From Nitrososphaerota archaeon (GTDB lineage Archaea > Thermoproteota > Nitrososphaeria > Nitrososphaerales > Gagatemarchaeaceae), in contig JAPCJP010000003.1 of the NCBI GenBank assembly GCA_027886885.1, positions 20,526 through 77,047 on the forward strand: a stretch of DNA of 56,522 nt. Reading direction: 5' to 3'. The first letter of the stretch is position 1; each line of letters starts with the position of its first letter. The notes under the pieces were generated by a model. It saw only the letters and a list, made by a program, of their open reading frames with translations, ran no database searches and was not told the origin of the DNA. The position numbers were made by a program, and so were the translations under genes. Below are positions 33,780-41,155 of this stretch, one piece after another.

Positions 33780-34829
33780 TTGAAGGAGACCTTCTTCACT
33801 CTACGCACGGTGATGTGGGAGGAGGACGACACCGTCAGGATGATTGACCAGACGGTCCTCCCGACGAGGCTGGTCTACAAGAGCTACGATTCTTGGGAGG
33901 AGGTCGCCGATGCGATCAGCAGGATGGTCGTCCGCGGAGCCCCAGCCATCGGCGTCGCAGCTGCGATGGGCGTCGCGCTCGCGGCCCAGCGCTCTCCTGC
34001 GGGCGGGAGGAGGCAGCTCCTCAAGGACCTGGAAAAAGCAGCGGCCGGCCTCCGCAAGACAAGACCCACGGCGGTCAATCTGTTCTGGGGGATAGACCGC
34101 GTCTTGGCGAAGGCTCGCTCGGTCGAGGGGGACCCTCGGGCCGTGAAGGAGGCACTCAAGGAAGAGGTGCTACTGATGGCCGAAGAGGACGTTAAGGCCA
34201 ATATGAAGATGGGAAAGATTGGAGCCTCGCTCCTGGATGACGGAGATGTGGTCATGACCCAGTGCAACGCCGGGGCGCTCGCGACGGTGGGCTACGGGAC
34301 CGCACTAGGGGTGGTCCGGGCGGCCAGAGAGATGGGCAAGTGCATCCGGGTTGTAATACCCGAGACCCGACCGGCCCTGCAAGGGGCCCGCCTCACAGCC
34401 TTTGAGCTCTCCCACGACGGCTTCGACTGCATGCTGATATCTGACACGGCGGTCGGCTCGGTCATGGCCTCGGGAAGGGCCGATAAGGTGGTAGTCGGCG
34501 CGGATAGGATCACCAAGGACGGGAGCGTCTTCAACAAGATAGGGACGTATCAGATTGCGGTGCTGGCACGCCGCCACGGCGTTCCCTTCTACCCTGTAGC
34601 ACCCCGCTCCACGTTTGACATGACCCGGACCTACGACCAAGTGACCATCGAGGAACGCTCCCCAGATGAGGTCGTCAGGATAAGAGGGAGGAGGATCGCC
34701 CCGAAGGGAGTCCCCGTCTACAACCCAGCCTTTGACCGGACGCCCCCCGAGTTGGTCTCTGCGATAGTCTCGGACGAGGGCATCGTCAGGAGCCCCGTCG
34801 ACAAGAACCTCGCTTCGGTAATCCGCTAG
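33780..34829 (+). CDS. mtnA: S-methyl-5-thioribose-1-phosphate isomerase-like
   Basis: The 349-residue product matches MtnA. It has the RGAPAIGVAAAMG substrate-loop, the TQCNAGALATVGYGTALG segment (with catalytic Cys), and NKIGTY near the C-terminus. MtnA catalyses the aldose-to-ketose isomerisation of 5-methylthioribose-1-phosphate in methionine salvage; archaeal relatives include ribose-1,5-bisphosphate isomerases, so this assignment is not fully certain. The TTG start was chosen by TATA spacing; the longer frame would start inside the endA gene. Confidence 0.88.
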   Translation: MKETFFTLRTVMWEEDDTVRMIDQTVLPTRLVYKSYDSWEEVADAISRMVVRGAPAIGVAAAMGVALAAQRSPAGGRRQLLKDLEKAAAGLRKTRPTAVNLFWGIDRVLAKARSVEGDPRAVKEALKEEVLLMAEEDVKANMKMGKIGASLLDDGDVVMTQCNAGALATVGYGTALGVVRAAREMGKCIRVVIPETRPALQGARLTAFELSHDGFDCMLISDTAVGSVMASGRADKVVVGADRITKDGSVFNKIGTYQIAVLARRHGVPFYPVAPRSTFDMTRTYDQVTIEERSPDEVVRIRGRRIAPKGVPVYNPAFDRTPPELVSAIVSDEGIVRSPVDKNLASVIR

Positions 34830-34878
34830 GAACCGAGGTCCGCAGCGTTCTTAACCTTGGAACCCGCGCTCCGCATAG

Positions 34879-35271
34879 ATGCCGTTCTGTCCGAGCTGTG
34901 GCAAGGACCTCTTGCCAACCGATGCCTTTTGCCTCAACTGCGGCGCCCCAGTCGCTGCTCGTTTGCGACAGGCCCAGGGAGCGATGCCCCCTACCGTGGC
35001 CGTGGAGCAGGCTATACAGTCCAAAGACGGTTGGCGCGCCATCGTGCTCTCGTTCTTCCTTGCAGGCCTGGGTTTGCTCTACCTTGGCAAGAGGAACAGG
35101 GGGCGAATTTTCCTCGGGATTTCGGCGGTCCTGCTGGCGCTCTCGATCGTCAACCCGTATCTCCTCGTCCCTTACACGCTCTTTTGGGTGTACGACATGG
35201 TCGACACCTTCGTCACCATCCGAAGGGTCGCTCTTGGGATGCCGTTCGCCCAAACGACCGCAAGCGTCTAG
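34879..35271 (+). CDS. Zinc-ribbon membrane protein (TM2-like)
   Basis: The 130-residue product begins with a FCPSCG...FCLNCG zinc ribbon (residues 3-23), then a Gln-rich linker, and two hydrophobic helices (about residues 53-72 and 80-98). The GLGLLYLGKRNRG turn between helices resembles TM2-type membrane proteins. A C-terminal helix follows. The ATG is 26 nt below the TATA-like ttcttaacc. Function unknown; similar ribbon-TM combinations recur across this window. Confidence 0.65.
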   Translation: MPFCPSCGKDLLPTDAFCLNCGAPVAARLRQAQGAMPPTVAVEQAIQSKDGWRAIVLSFFLAGLGLLYLGKRNRGRIFLGISAVLLALSIVNPYLLVPYTLFWVYDMVDTFVTIRRVALGMPFAQTTASV

Positions 35272-35312
35272 CTCCTCCCACTTGTTTTAAGCGAGTCAAA
35301 CTCGGGTGAAGC

Positions 35313-35405
35313 GGGCCCGTAAGTTAGTATGGATAGACTGCCGGCCTTCGGCCCTTATGGGAAGAAAGCCGGATGTCGTGGGTTCAAATCCTGCCGGGCC
35401 CGCCA
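35313..35405 (+). tRNA. tRNA-Arg(TCG), intron-containing
   Basis: The 7-bp acceptor stem GGGCCCG (35313-35319) pairs with CGGGCCC (35395-35401). A GACT/AGTT D-stem, a CCGGC/GCCGG anticodon stem and a GTGGG T-stem with TTCAAAT loop follow. The anticodon loop reads C32 T33 T34 C35 G36 G37, so the anticodon is TCG (Arg). G73 is followed by encoded CCA. The interruption lies between positions 37 and 38. Structure was folded by hand. Confidence 0.92.
35352..35366 (+). other. 15-nt tRNA intron in a bulge-helix-bulge
   Basis: The intron is CCCTTATGGGAAGAA. Exon CTTC (35346-35349) pairs with intron GAAG (35361-35364). Two three-base bulges (GG/C and AA/A) flank it, with cleavage after the second base in each. 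A CC/GG hairpin with a TTAT loop closes the top. This matches the canonical archaeal bulge-helix-bulge at position 37/38. Confidence 0.85.
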
Positions 35406-35565
35406 TGATTTTTACAATAGGTCGATCCTGACCGCGCAGTCAGGTGCCTTATCCCTCAGCTGATATCAAACGAGTCCTGCCCAGAACGACCAGACACAGG
35501 GATCCAACGACATGCGCGCTTTTGTTCAGATTACAAGAACACCAATCGACCAAGTCTGCCGACCA
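35406..35565. other. Intergenic region downstream of the tRNA
   Basis: A five-T run (35410-35414) just after the tRNA could end its transcript. A perfect 6-bp hairpin, CCTGAC/GTCAGG with a 6-nt loop, lies at 35427-35444. I see no coding signal here and no second copy of the tRNA 3' end that would mark an integrated element. Confidence 0.35.
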
Positions 35566-36252
35566 CTAGGGCAGCTTGAGGGTGCGTGTACGAATCGCAA
35601 GAGAACCGACCGCCCGATACATGAAATAGAGGAATGCCACGAAGAGCACGAAAGCAAGCGGACCAGGCAGGAAGATGGCCACGAAGACTGTAGCTATGCT
35701 TAACGCAACCCAGAGCGTATAGGACTTGATGCGTTTGTCCATGATACGACGGTAGCTCACCGGCAGTACGATGATTACGTAACCTATGGGGACGACGGTC
35801 AGAACGTATCCGAACACGGTGCCGATATTCTCGACGAGGTTCGCGTTGGGGCCTGTGAACCACCATGGAGGCAGGTTGAAGAGCACGAACCCTACCACGA
35901 TCATTGCCAGAACGGCATTTCTTCCACCCTTCTTCCAGAAGAGGATGTCTCTGTTGTAGTCTGCGCCTATCGCCACATCCGCGTTGCTTATCATCCATCC
36001 ATAGAGCCCTATGAAGACGAAACCAAAGAACGCGCCCTCGGCTATCACCCCCGCGTACGTAGCTGGCTCGCTAGATATTTCGGGGTGAAGGTCCGAGAAG
36101 GCGAAGGCAACAAGCGTCAGCGACCCGATTGCGGTCCAGAGCGCCCTGGAACGATAGGAGCGGTCGACCAGCGCCCCCCTAAGCTTGAGCGCCCGGAAGG
36201 CAATGAAGCAAGCGCCAGCGGCAAGGACTAGGACTGCGATGTCCGTCGCGAT
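35566..36252 (-). CDS. Multi-TM membrane protein, non-standard start
   Basis: The frame has about 228 residues from the in-frame ATC at 36250-36252. The first canonical start is GTG 36048, but coding character continues upstream: a hydrophobic helix (IAVLVLAAGACFIAFRAL), then a basic loop (RGALVDRSYRSR) and another hydrophobic helix. The open frame is bounded upstream by a TAG at 36274-36276, inside the KaiC-like gene. There are about seven TM segments in all. No family is recognised. It follows the KaiC-like ATPase gene directly, so the two may work together. The true start is unresolved. Confidence 0.55.
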   Translation of the reverse strand: MATDIAVLVLAAGACFIAFRALKLRGALVDRSYRSRALWTAIGSLTLVAFAFSDLHPEISSEPATYAGVIAEGAFFGFVFIGLYGWMISNADVAIGADYNRDILFWKKGGRNAVLAMIVVGFVLFNLPPWWFTGPNANLVENIGTVFGYVLTVVPIGYVIIVLPVSYRRIMDKRIKSYTLWVALSIATVFVAIFLPGPLAFVLFVAFLYFMYRAVGSLAIRTRTLKLP

Positions 36253-36256
36253 GTCG

Positions 36257-36922
36257 CTAAGTGACGTTTGGTGCTACCTCCATCATTCCCCTTACGAACG
36301 AGAACCTGAACCATCCAAGAAGGGGCGGCTGCCCCAGCATCTGCCTCACCCTGAGCAGCGGCGTGACCGTGAGCCCCTGCTCGTAGAGTTTCATCTCGAT
36401 CACTCCGTCGAAGAGCTGCTCCATCGAGGCGATCGTAGCGGGAGTGTGCATCTCCTCATCCCCCGTCGCCAGCAACACAGCGTCATGCTTCTTCACTTCC
36501 TGGAGAAGTTGTGTCCAGTAACTGAACATCGCCTCAGACTGGTTAAGGACGAGGAGAGGCGAAAGGACGTCCGTGACGACCCGGATTCGCCTTCCGGCAT
36601 TCTGCTGGAGCGCCTGCTTGATTGCGTAGGAGATCGCCGTCGCGTCGCGGAGGTCGCATTTCGACGGGGATCCGGCGCTCGCGATCCACTCGGGGACGCG
36701 GTCTTCTGGAATACCGAAGCCCTTCATATCCCTGAGCACGTCCGAGACTGCCCGGTGGGTCACGTAGAGGCAGTAGTCCCCCTGCGTCAGTCCCGACCGG
36801 ATGAACGAGTATCCGAGCGCCTGCTTCCCAAGACCGGCCTGGCCCAGGACCAAGATCGAGGACCGCTCGGGATAGCCGTCGTTCAGTATCTGATCTAGGC
36901 TCGCTATCCCGCTTGAGACCAT
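36257..36922 (-). CDS. RecA/KaiC-like ATPase, degenerate Walker A
   Basis: The 221-residue product resembles KaiC/RadA-like ATPases: an N-terminal SGIASLDQILN, a Walker A-like GQAGLGKQ (27-34) in which Thr/Ser after Lys is Gln34, and a Walker B-like RIRVVTDVLSPLLV at about 115-127. The altered residue may weaken Mg-ATP binding. Archaeal KaiC-like proteins often act in signalling. The ATG is about 32 nt below a TATA-like GAATAGAGG. Its stop lies at the start of the membrane-protein frame, so coupling is plausible. Confidence 0.7.
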   Translation of the reverse strand: MVSSGIASLDQILNDGYPERSSILVLGQAGLGKQALGYSFIRSGLTQGDYCLYVTHRAVSDVLRDMKGFGIPEDRVPEWIASAGSPSKCDLRDATAISYAIKQALQQNAGRRIRVVTDVLSPLLVLNQSEAMFSYWTQLLQEVKKHDAVLLATGDEEMHTPATIASMEQLFDGVIEMKLYEQGLTVTPLLRVRQMLGQPPLLGWFRFSFVRGMMEVAPNVT

Positions 36923-37017
36923 CCTTCCCGTCGAGTGACAGCGCCGTTCCTCTATTCAGCTTTCGTTACGGACCTCTACAATCGGAGGATTCATAGCGCT
37001 CGCAACGCGTCGATGAA

Positions 37018-37395
37018 GTGACGTTGAAGGTCGAAAACGTATTCAAGATAGCGACTAGCGGGGACAGAGTCCGCGAGTTTCTAACACGAACCGGTTGGGA
37101 ATCGATAGGAGTGGACAAGCAGATGGAGATGGATTCGTTCCGACATAGTAGGACGGGAAAACGGCTATGCGTCGAGGACATCTCTGACGACTTTCCGGTG
37201 ACATTTCTCATGGGCGAGCTAAGCCAGGAAGAGTTCGGTAGAATCGCGCAGGAATTGACCCCGAGTCTCAAACCCATGGAGGTCGACAGCAGTTGGGAGG
37301 GCGAGCCGACAACCATAGTGGTAGCGATGACGGAGGAGCAAGTCAGGAACATGTTCGGCAGGAGGGCGAAGATGCGCCTAGTCCGTTCGAGTTAG
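37018..37395 (+). CDS. Hypothetical 125-residue protein
   Basis: The product starts at GTG and is soluble, charged and helix-rich. Segments worth noting are the Arg/Glu-rich VREFLTRTGWESIG and a C-terminal basic GRRAKMRLVRSS. There is no catalytic motif. It sits between a KaiC-like gene (divergent) and an aldehyde dehydrogenase gene and has no visible link to either. Function unknown. Confidence 0.5.
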   Translation: MTLKVENVFKIATSGDRVREFLTRTGWESIGVDKQMEMDSFRHSRTGKRLCVEDISDDFPVTFLMGELSQEEFGRIAQELTPSLKPMEVDSSWEGEPTTIVVAMTEEQVRNMFGRRAKMRLVRSS

Positions 37396-37457
37396 TCCGT
37401 GGTGCATTCTGGTGGTCCTGACCTGAAAAATCGACAGGAGAGCCGGGTTTCGCCAAA

Positions 37458-37465
37458 CTTATATT
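37458..37465 (+). promoter_or_regulatory. TATA box of the aldehyde dehydrogenase gene
   Basis: The sequence cttatatt is centred 29 nt before TTG 37490. An earlier in-frame start (37466) is immediately adjacent to the box and would lie outside the transcript. Confidence 0.55.
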
Positions 37466-37489
37466 GTGACTCCGTGTTTTCGAGGTAGA

Positions 37490-38989
37490 TTGCAAGCCCA
37501 AACCACCAGCGTGGAGCCTGAAGTCACCAGCTATCTCTCCTCCGACCACATACAGATGTTCGTGGGAGGCAAGTGGACCGACTCTGACAGTGGAGAAATG
37601 CTGGATGTCATCGACCCTGGATTCGGACGGCGCATCGCGAGGGTGTCAGCCGGCGGAGCGAGCGACATCGGCCGCGCGGTAGACGCGGCTCAGGATGCCT
37701 TTCGAAGAGGGAGTTGGGCGAAGATGCCCGCAAACGACCGCGCCGTCATCATCCATCGGTTGGCCGACCTCGTGGACAAGCATCGGAGAGTTCTTGCCCA
37801 GATCGAGTCCATGGACGTAGGCAAGCCGATCTCGCAGTCCTACAACTACGACATCCCGAAGGTCTCCGAGTCATTAAGATTCTATGCGGACCTCTCCGTC
37901 CACACTCGCAGGCGCGAACCAATCGCCGTTTCAGGATACGAATCCTACACCAATAAGCAGCCCTACGGAGTCTGCGGGTTCATCTTCCCCTGGAACTTCC
38001 CTCTGCAACTGCTCGGGATAGGTATCGCCCCAGCCCTTGCCGCTGGGAACACTGTAGTGGTCAAACCGGCCGAGGATACGCCTCTCACGAGCCTCTACTT
38101 CGGGAAGTTGGTGCAGCAGGCGGGAGTCCCCGACGGCGTCATCAACGTGGTGCCCGGCCTCGGCCGCACCGCGGGAGCGGCGCTCGCGTCTAGCAAGGGA
38201 ATCCGACGCATGTCGTTCACCGGGTCCCCAGAGACGGGTCGCTCCGTCGCAGAGGCCTGTGGCCGAAACCTCGTCCCGGTCAAGCTGGAGCTGGGCGGGA
38301 AGGGTGCTGCGGTGGTCTTCGACGACGTGGACCTCGCGAGTGCAGCCAAGGGGCTCTCGAACGCGCTTACCCTCAACGCTGGTCAGGTCTGCTGTACGGC
38401 GACGCGCTGGCTCATCCAGGAGGACATCCTTGACAAGTTTGTCGACCAGGCGGTCAGCGACCTACAGGCGGTCAAGATCGGTCACGGTCTGGAATCGGGG
38501 ACGGAGATGGGCCCCCTCGTGAGTCAGAAGCAGAAGGACAGGGTCCTCGGGTATCTCAAGAAGGGAGAGGACGAGGGCGCCAAGACGTTGCTGAGCGGGG
38601 GCGCGGTGAGCATCAAGGGACACGAAAGCGGGTTCTACGTTACCCCTGCCGTGCTGGCGGGATCCCCGGACAACATCTGCGCCAAGGAGGAGATATTCGG
38701 TCCCGTCGCATACGTGATGCCGTTCAGGAATGAGGACGATGCCATCGAACTGGTGAACCGCTCTGACTATGGCCTCGCGAACAGCGTATGGACCAAGGAC
38801 ATCGACAAGGCGAACAGGGTCGCAGAATCGCTCGTGGTCGGGATAAACTACGTCAACACCCACAACGACATCCCGATGGGCGTTCCCTTCAACGGTTGGA
38901 ACCGGAGCGGCTTCGGGGGCGGGGTGCTCGGAGCGGATACCCTGCTGGACTATTTCCGGAACCAGTCGGTCACCCGGCCGAGGACCTAG
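37490..38989 (+). CDS. Aldehyde dehydrogenase
   Basis: The 499-residue product has ALDH-superfamily features: NAD-binding FIFPWNFPLQ and VVKPAEDTPL, FTGSPETG, catalytic Glu in LELGGKGA, and catalytic Cys in NAGQVCCTAT. EIFGPVAYV follows, and the C-terminus has the NGWNRSGFG loop. The family oxidises aldehydes to acids with NAD(P)+. The substrate is not evident. The start was selected by TATA spacing. A PadR regulator gene converges from the right. Confidence 0.93.
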   Translation: MQAQTTSVEPEVTSYLSSDHIQMFVGGKWTDSDSGEMLDVIDPGFGRRIARVSAGGASDIGRAVDAAQDAFRRGSWAKMPANDRAVIIHRLADLVDKHRRVLAQIESMDVGKPISQSYNYDIPKVSESLRFYADLSVHTRRREPIAVSGYESYTNKQPYGVCGFIFPWNFPLQLLGIGIAPALAAGNTVVVKPAEDTPLTSLYFGKLVQQAGVPDGVINVVPGLGRTAGAALASSKGIRRMSFTGSPETGRSVAEACGRNLVPVKLELGGKGAAVVFDDVDLASAAKGLSNALTLNAGQVCCTATRWLIQEDILDKFVDQAVSDLQAVKIGHGLESGTEMGPLVSQKQKDRVLGYLKKGEDEGAKTLLSGGAVSIKGHESGFYVTPAVLAGSPDNICAKEEIFGPVAYVMPFRNEDDAIELVNRSDYGLANSVWTKDIDKANRVAESLVVGINYVNTHNDIPMGVPFNGWNRSGFGGGVLGADTLLDYFRNQSVTRPRT

Positions 38990-39004
38990 ATAGGGAATCT
39001 CTTC

Positions 39005-39358
39005 CTAGAGGGATGGGTCGCTGGTCCGCACAAGACCCTCAAGGAAGGCCCTGGCGGCCGCGAGCTCGTTCCTTCCATCTGTCGTGATCAAGTAGTACTT
39101 CCGCCTCTCCTTCATCTCGCTCCTGACCATGCCGGCGCTCTCGAGGCTGTAGAGCACCCGGTAGGCGGTCACATTCCCGCTCCAGAAGCCGAACTGGGTG
39201 TTAACGAGCCTCCTCAACTCATAGCCGTATCTTGACTCGGTGGAGAGGAGCAACAGGATGAAGAACCACAGATTCTCCTTCTGGACCTTTTCCTTCAACC
39301 TCTCAAGGAATTGCGTTCCCTTGACTTCCGGTGGCACCGCTGGGCCGATTGGACTCAT
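39005..39358 (-). CDS. PadR-family transcription regulator
   Basis: From ATG 39358 the product has 117 residues. It contains the PadR winged-helix pattern: LWFFILLLLSTESRYGYELRRLV, then a turn leading to NVTAYRVLYSLESAGMV and a wing (KERRKYYLITTDGRNEL). These patterns are typical of PadR repressors. The gene faces ino1 across a 49-bp intergenic region, a common arrangement for autoregulated repressors. It may regulate ino1. Confidence 0.85.
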   Translation of the reverse strand: MSPIGPAVPPEVKGTQFLERLKEKVQKENLWFFILLLLSTESRYGYELRRLVNTQFGFWSGNVTAYRVLYSLESAGMVRSEMKERRKYYLITTDGRNELAAARAFLEGLVRTSDPSL

Positions 39359-39363
39359 CTCGA

Positions 39364-39414
39364 CAGACCTGAAACGTTTATACCAGGATATTTTACAGCT
39401 ATAAAACATGTCTG
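39364..39414. promoter_or_regulatory. Divergent promoter between PadR and ino1 genes
   Basis: The region contains gtttatacc (39376-39384), 28 nt before the ino1 ATG, and gatatttta (39387-39395), a possible minus-strand box 32 nt from the PadR start. CAGAC/GTCTG arms flank TTTATA/TATAAA arms in opposite orientation, giving loose dyad symmetry. A PadR operator could lie here. Confidence 0.45.
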
Positions 39415-40517
39415 GTGTAAGGGTCGGCATAGTCGGTGTCGGGAATTGCGCCTCCGGGATCATCCAGGGCGTCCAAATGCGGAGGTCCGGGCACAAGGGT
39501 TCCCAGGGTCTAGGTAACGAGAAAATTGGTGATTACAGGATCGAGGACATACGGTTCGTCAGCGCCTTCGACATCGGAGCCAACAAGATAGGCACGCCCC
39601 TCGGCAAAGCGATCTACGCCTCTCCGAACGTCGTCGACTGGCTGCCTTCGGTCCCCGGGCTCGACGTCACAGTGAAGGAGTCGCCCGTCCTCGATGGAGT
39701 GGGCATCTACGTCGGGAACAAGATCAAGCCTGTGAAGAACACCAAATCGATTTCGGCGCTTCGCGACGCCGCGGTCGACGAGCTGAAGAGGACCAAGACA
39801 GATGTCATAGTCAACTATCTGCCCGTGGGGAGCCAGAAGGCGACGGAGTTCTGGGCGGAGGTCGCCCTTGAGGCAGGGTGCGGGATGGTAAATTGTATGC
39901 CAGTCTTCATCGCCTCGAACGAGGCCTGGGCCAATCGCTTCGCGGCAGCCCGCATCCCAATAGTCGGAGACGACGTCAAAGGCGTCGTGGGAGCGACCAT
40001 CGTCCACCGGACGCTCGCACAGCTCTGCGCGGATAGGGGCGTCGAGGTCACAAAAACCTACCAGATCAATGTCGGGGGTAACACCGATTTTCTCAACATG
40101 AAGGAGCAGTCGAGGCTCGAGTCAAAGCGGATCTCGAAGACGGAGGCGGTGCAGACCGTGCTCTCGGAGCGCCTGCCGCCGGAGCGGATCTATGTGGGGC
40201 CCAGCGATTTCATTCCATACCTCGGCAACACGAAGATCGCCTTCATCCGCATCGAAGGCAAGATGTTCCCGGGCATCCCGTTCAACATGGAGATGAGGCT
40301 AGACGTCGACGACAAAGCAAACTCCGCGGGTATAGTCGTGGACGCGGTCCGCTATTGCAAGATAGCTCTCGATAGAAAGGTCGGCGGGCCCCTGAACGAG
40401 GTCAGCGGATGGCTGATGAAGCACCCGCCGGTACCTATGAGCGATGACAAGGCTCAGGCCGCCGTGAAGGTCTGGCTTGCGGCGCCAAGCGCTCGCAAGT
40501 CCAAGCAGAGCGTGTGA
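39408..40517 (+). CDS. ino1: Myo-inositol-1-phosphate synthase
   Basis: The 369-residue product has a Rossmann start (VGIVGVGNCASG), the DIGANKIG substrate region, a TDVIVNYLPVGSQKAT segment, the conserved VGGNTDFLNM motif and the KIAFIRIEGKMFPGIPF catalytic stretch. It converts glucose-6-phosphate to inositol-1-phosphate, the first step toward the inositol headgroups of archaeal lipids or other inositol compounds. The ATG lies 28 nt below a TATA-like gtttatacc. The adjacent PadR gene may be its regulator. Confidence 0.94.
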   Translation: MSGVRVGIVGVGNCASGIIQGVQMRRSGHKGSQGLGNEKIGDYRIEDIRFVSAFDIGANKIGTPLGKAIYASPNVVDWLPSVPGLDVTVKESPVLDGVGIYVGNKIKPVKNTKSISALRDAAVDELKRTKTDVIVNYLPVGSQKATEFWAEVALEAGCGMVNCMPVFIASNEAWANRFAAARIPIVGDDVKGVVGATIVHRTLAQLCADRGVEVTKTYQINVGGNTDFLNMKEQSRLESKRISKTEAVQTVLSERLPPERIYVGPSDFIPYLGNTKIAFIRIEGKMFPGIPFNMEMRLDVDDKANSAGIVVDAVRYCKIALDRKVGGPLNEVSGWLMKHPPVPMSDDKAQAAVKVWLAAPSARKSKQSV

Positions 40518-40539
40518 CGGGTTCAGACGTTCAAACACT

Positions 40540-40547
40540 ATTTATAT
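40540..40547 (+). promoter_or_regulatory. TATA box of the SPFH module
   Basis: The sequence atttatat is a strong TATA box. It precedes the first gene of the module by about 54 nt to ATG 40598 (or 42 nt to TTG 40586), implying a 15-30 nt leader rather than a leaderless message. A weaker TATA-like tactagaataac lies nearer the start. Confidence 0.5.
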
Positions 40548-40597
40548 CCGGAATTTTTCAGAAATACTAGAATAACTGCACCCGGTTGAATGAAAAC

Positions 40598-41143
40598 ATG
40601 TCCCAAGATAATCCCGATATCCGACAGCAGGTAGACGACAACAGAGGTCCCCAGAAGAAGCTCGAGATGCTCATCCCGGGCCTGCGGGGCTACAGGACGC
40701 TGGAGGACCTTCGCGTCTCTGACTCCCTCCTCAGGAATCAAGTCGCAGACAAGCTGGACGCTTCCAAGGCGAACCTTGAGGGATTGCGCAAGCAGATGGC
40801 CACTGCGGGAGATTTCACGAACCTAACAGCCGTCGGGTCGCTGATATCCCAGATCCAGGGGATGAGTGGAGTCGTCAGGCACGCGCAGCAGGGATATTCG
40901 GGCTTCGTCGCCACCATAAGCATCAACCAAGACAAGCTGAACAAGCTATACGAGAACGATTACGCGTTCGTGAGCTCCGCGGTCCAGCTCCAGTCGTTGA
41001 CCACTGCGCCTGCCCTAGTCTACGACACCACCGCTCCGAACTCGATCCAGATTGGACTCTCCAAGGTCACAGCCGCCATCTCCGACTTCAACCAAAAGTG
41101 GTCGGTAAGGATGGAATCGGTAGAGAATATATTGGTCCAGTAG
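40598..41143 (+). CDS. Coiled-coil protein of the SPFH module
   Basis: The product has 181 residues from ATG 40598; TTG 40586 would add four. It contains IPGLRGYRTLEDLRVSDSLL near the start, a long helix (about 55-95), and a second helical stretch after a YSGFVATI motif. Related proteins with a GY-x-x-x-E-x-x-R-x-x-D-x-LLR pattern occur next to SPFH genes in bacteria, from memory. The protein may act as the coiled-coil partner of the SPFH protein in envelope-stress modules. Not a canonical PspA. Confidence 0.65.
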   Translation: MSQDNPDIRQQVDDNRGPQKKLEMLIPGLRGYRTLEDLRVSDSLLRNQVADKLDASKANLEGLRKQMATAGDFTNLTAVGSLISQIQGMSGVVRHAQQGYSGFVATISINQDKLNKLYENDYAFVSSAVQLQSLTTAPALVYDTTAPNSIQIGLSKVTAAISDFNQKWSVRMESVENILVQ

Positions 41144-41155
41144 TGGCGATATATC

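Noticed and set aside
35406-37395. Possible integrated element beside the tRNA
   Set aside because: No repeat of the tRNA 3' end, integrase or phage gene is found in the following 2 kb.
39359-39496. N-terminal extension of the PadR gene
   Set aside because: It lies on the opposite strand of the ino1 start and past the shared promoter; PadR proteins normally begin close to ATG 39358.
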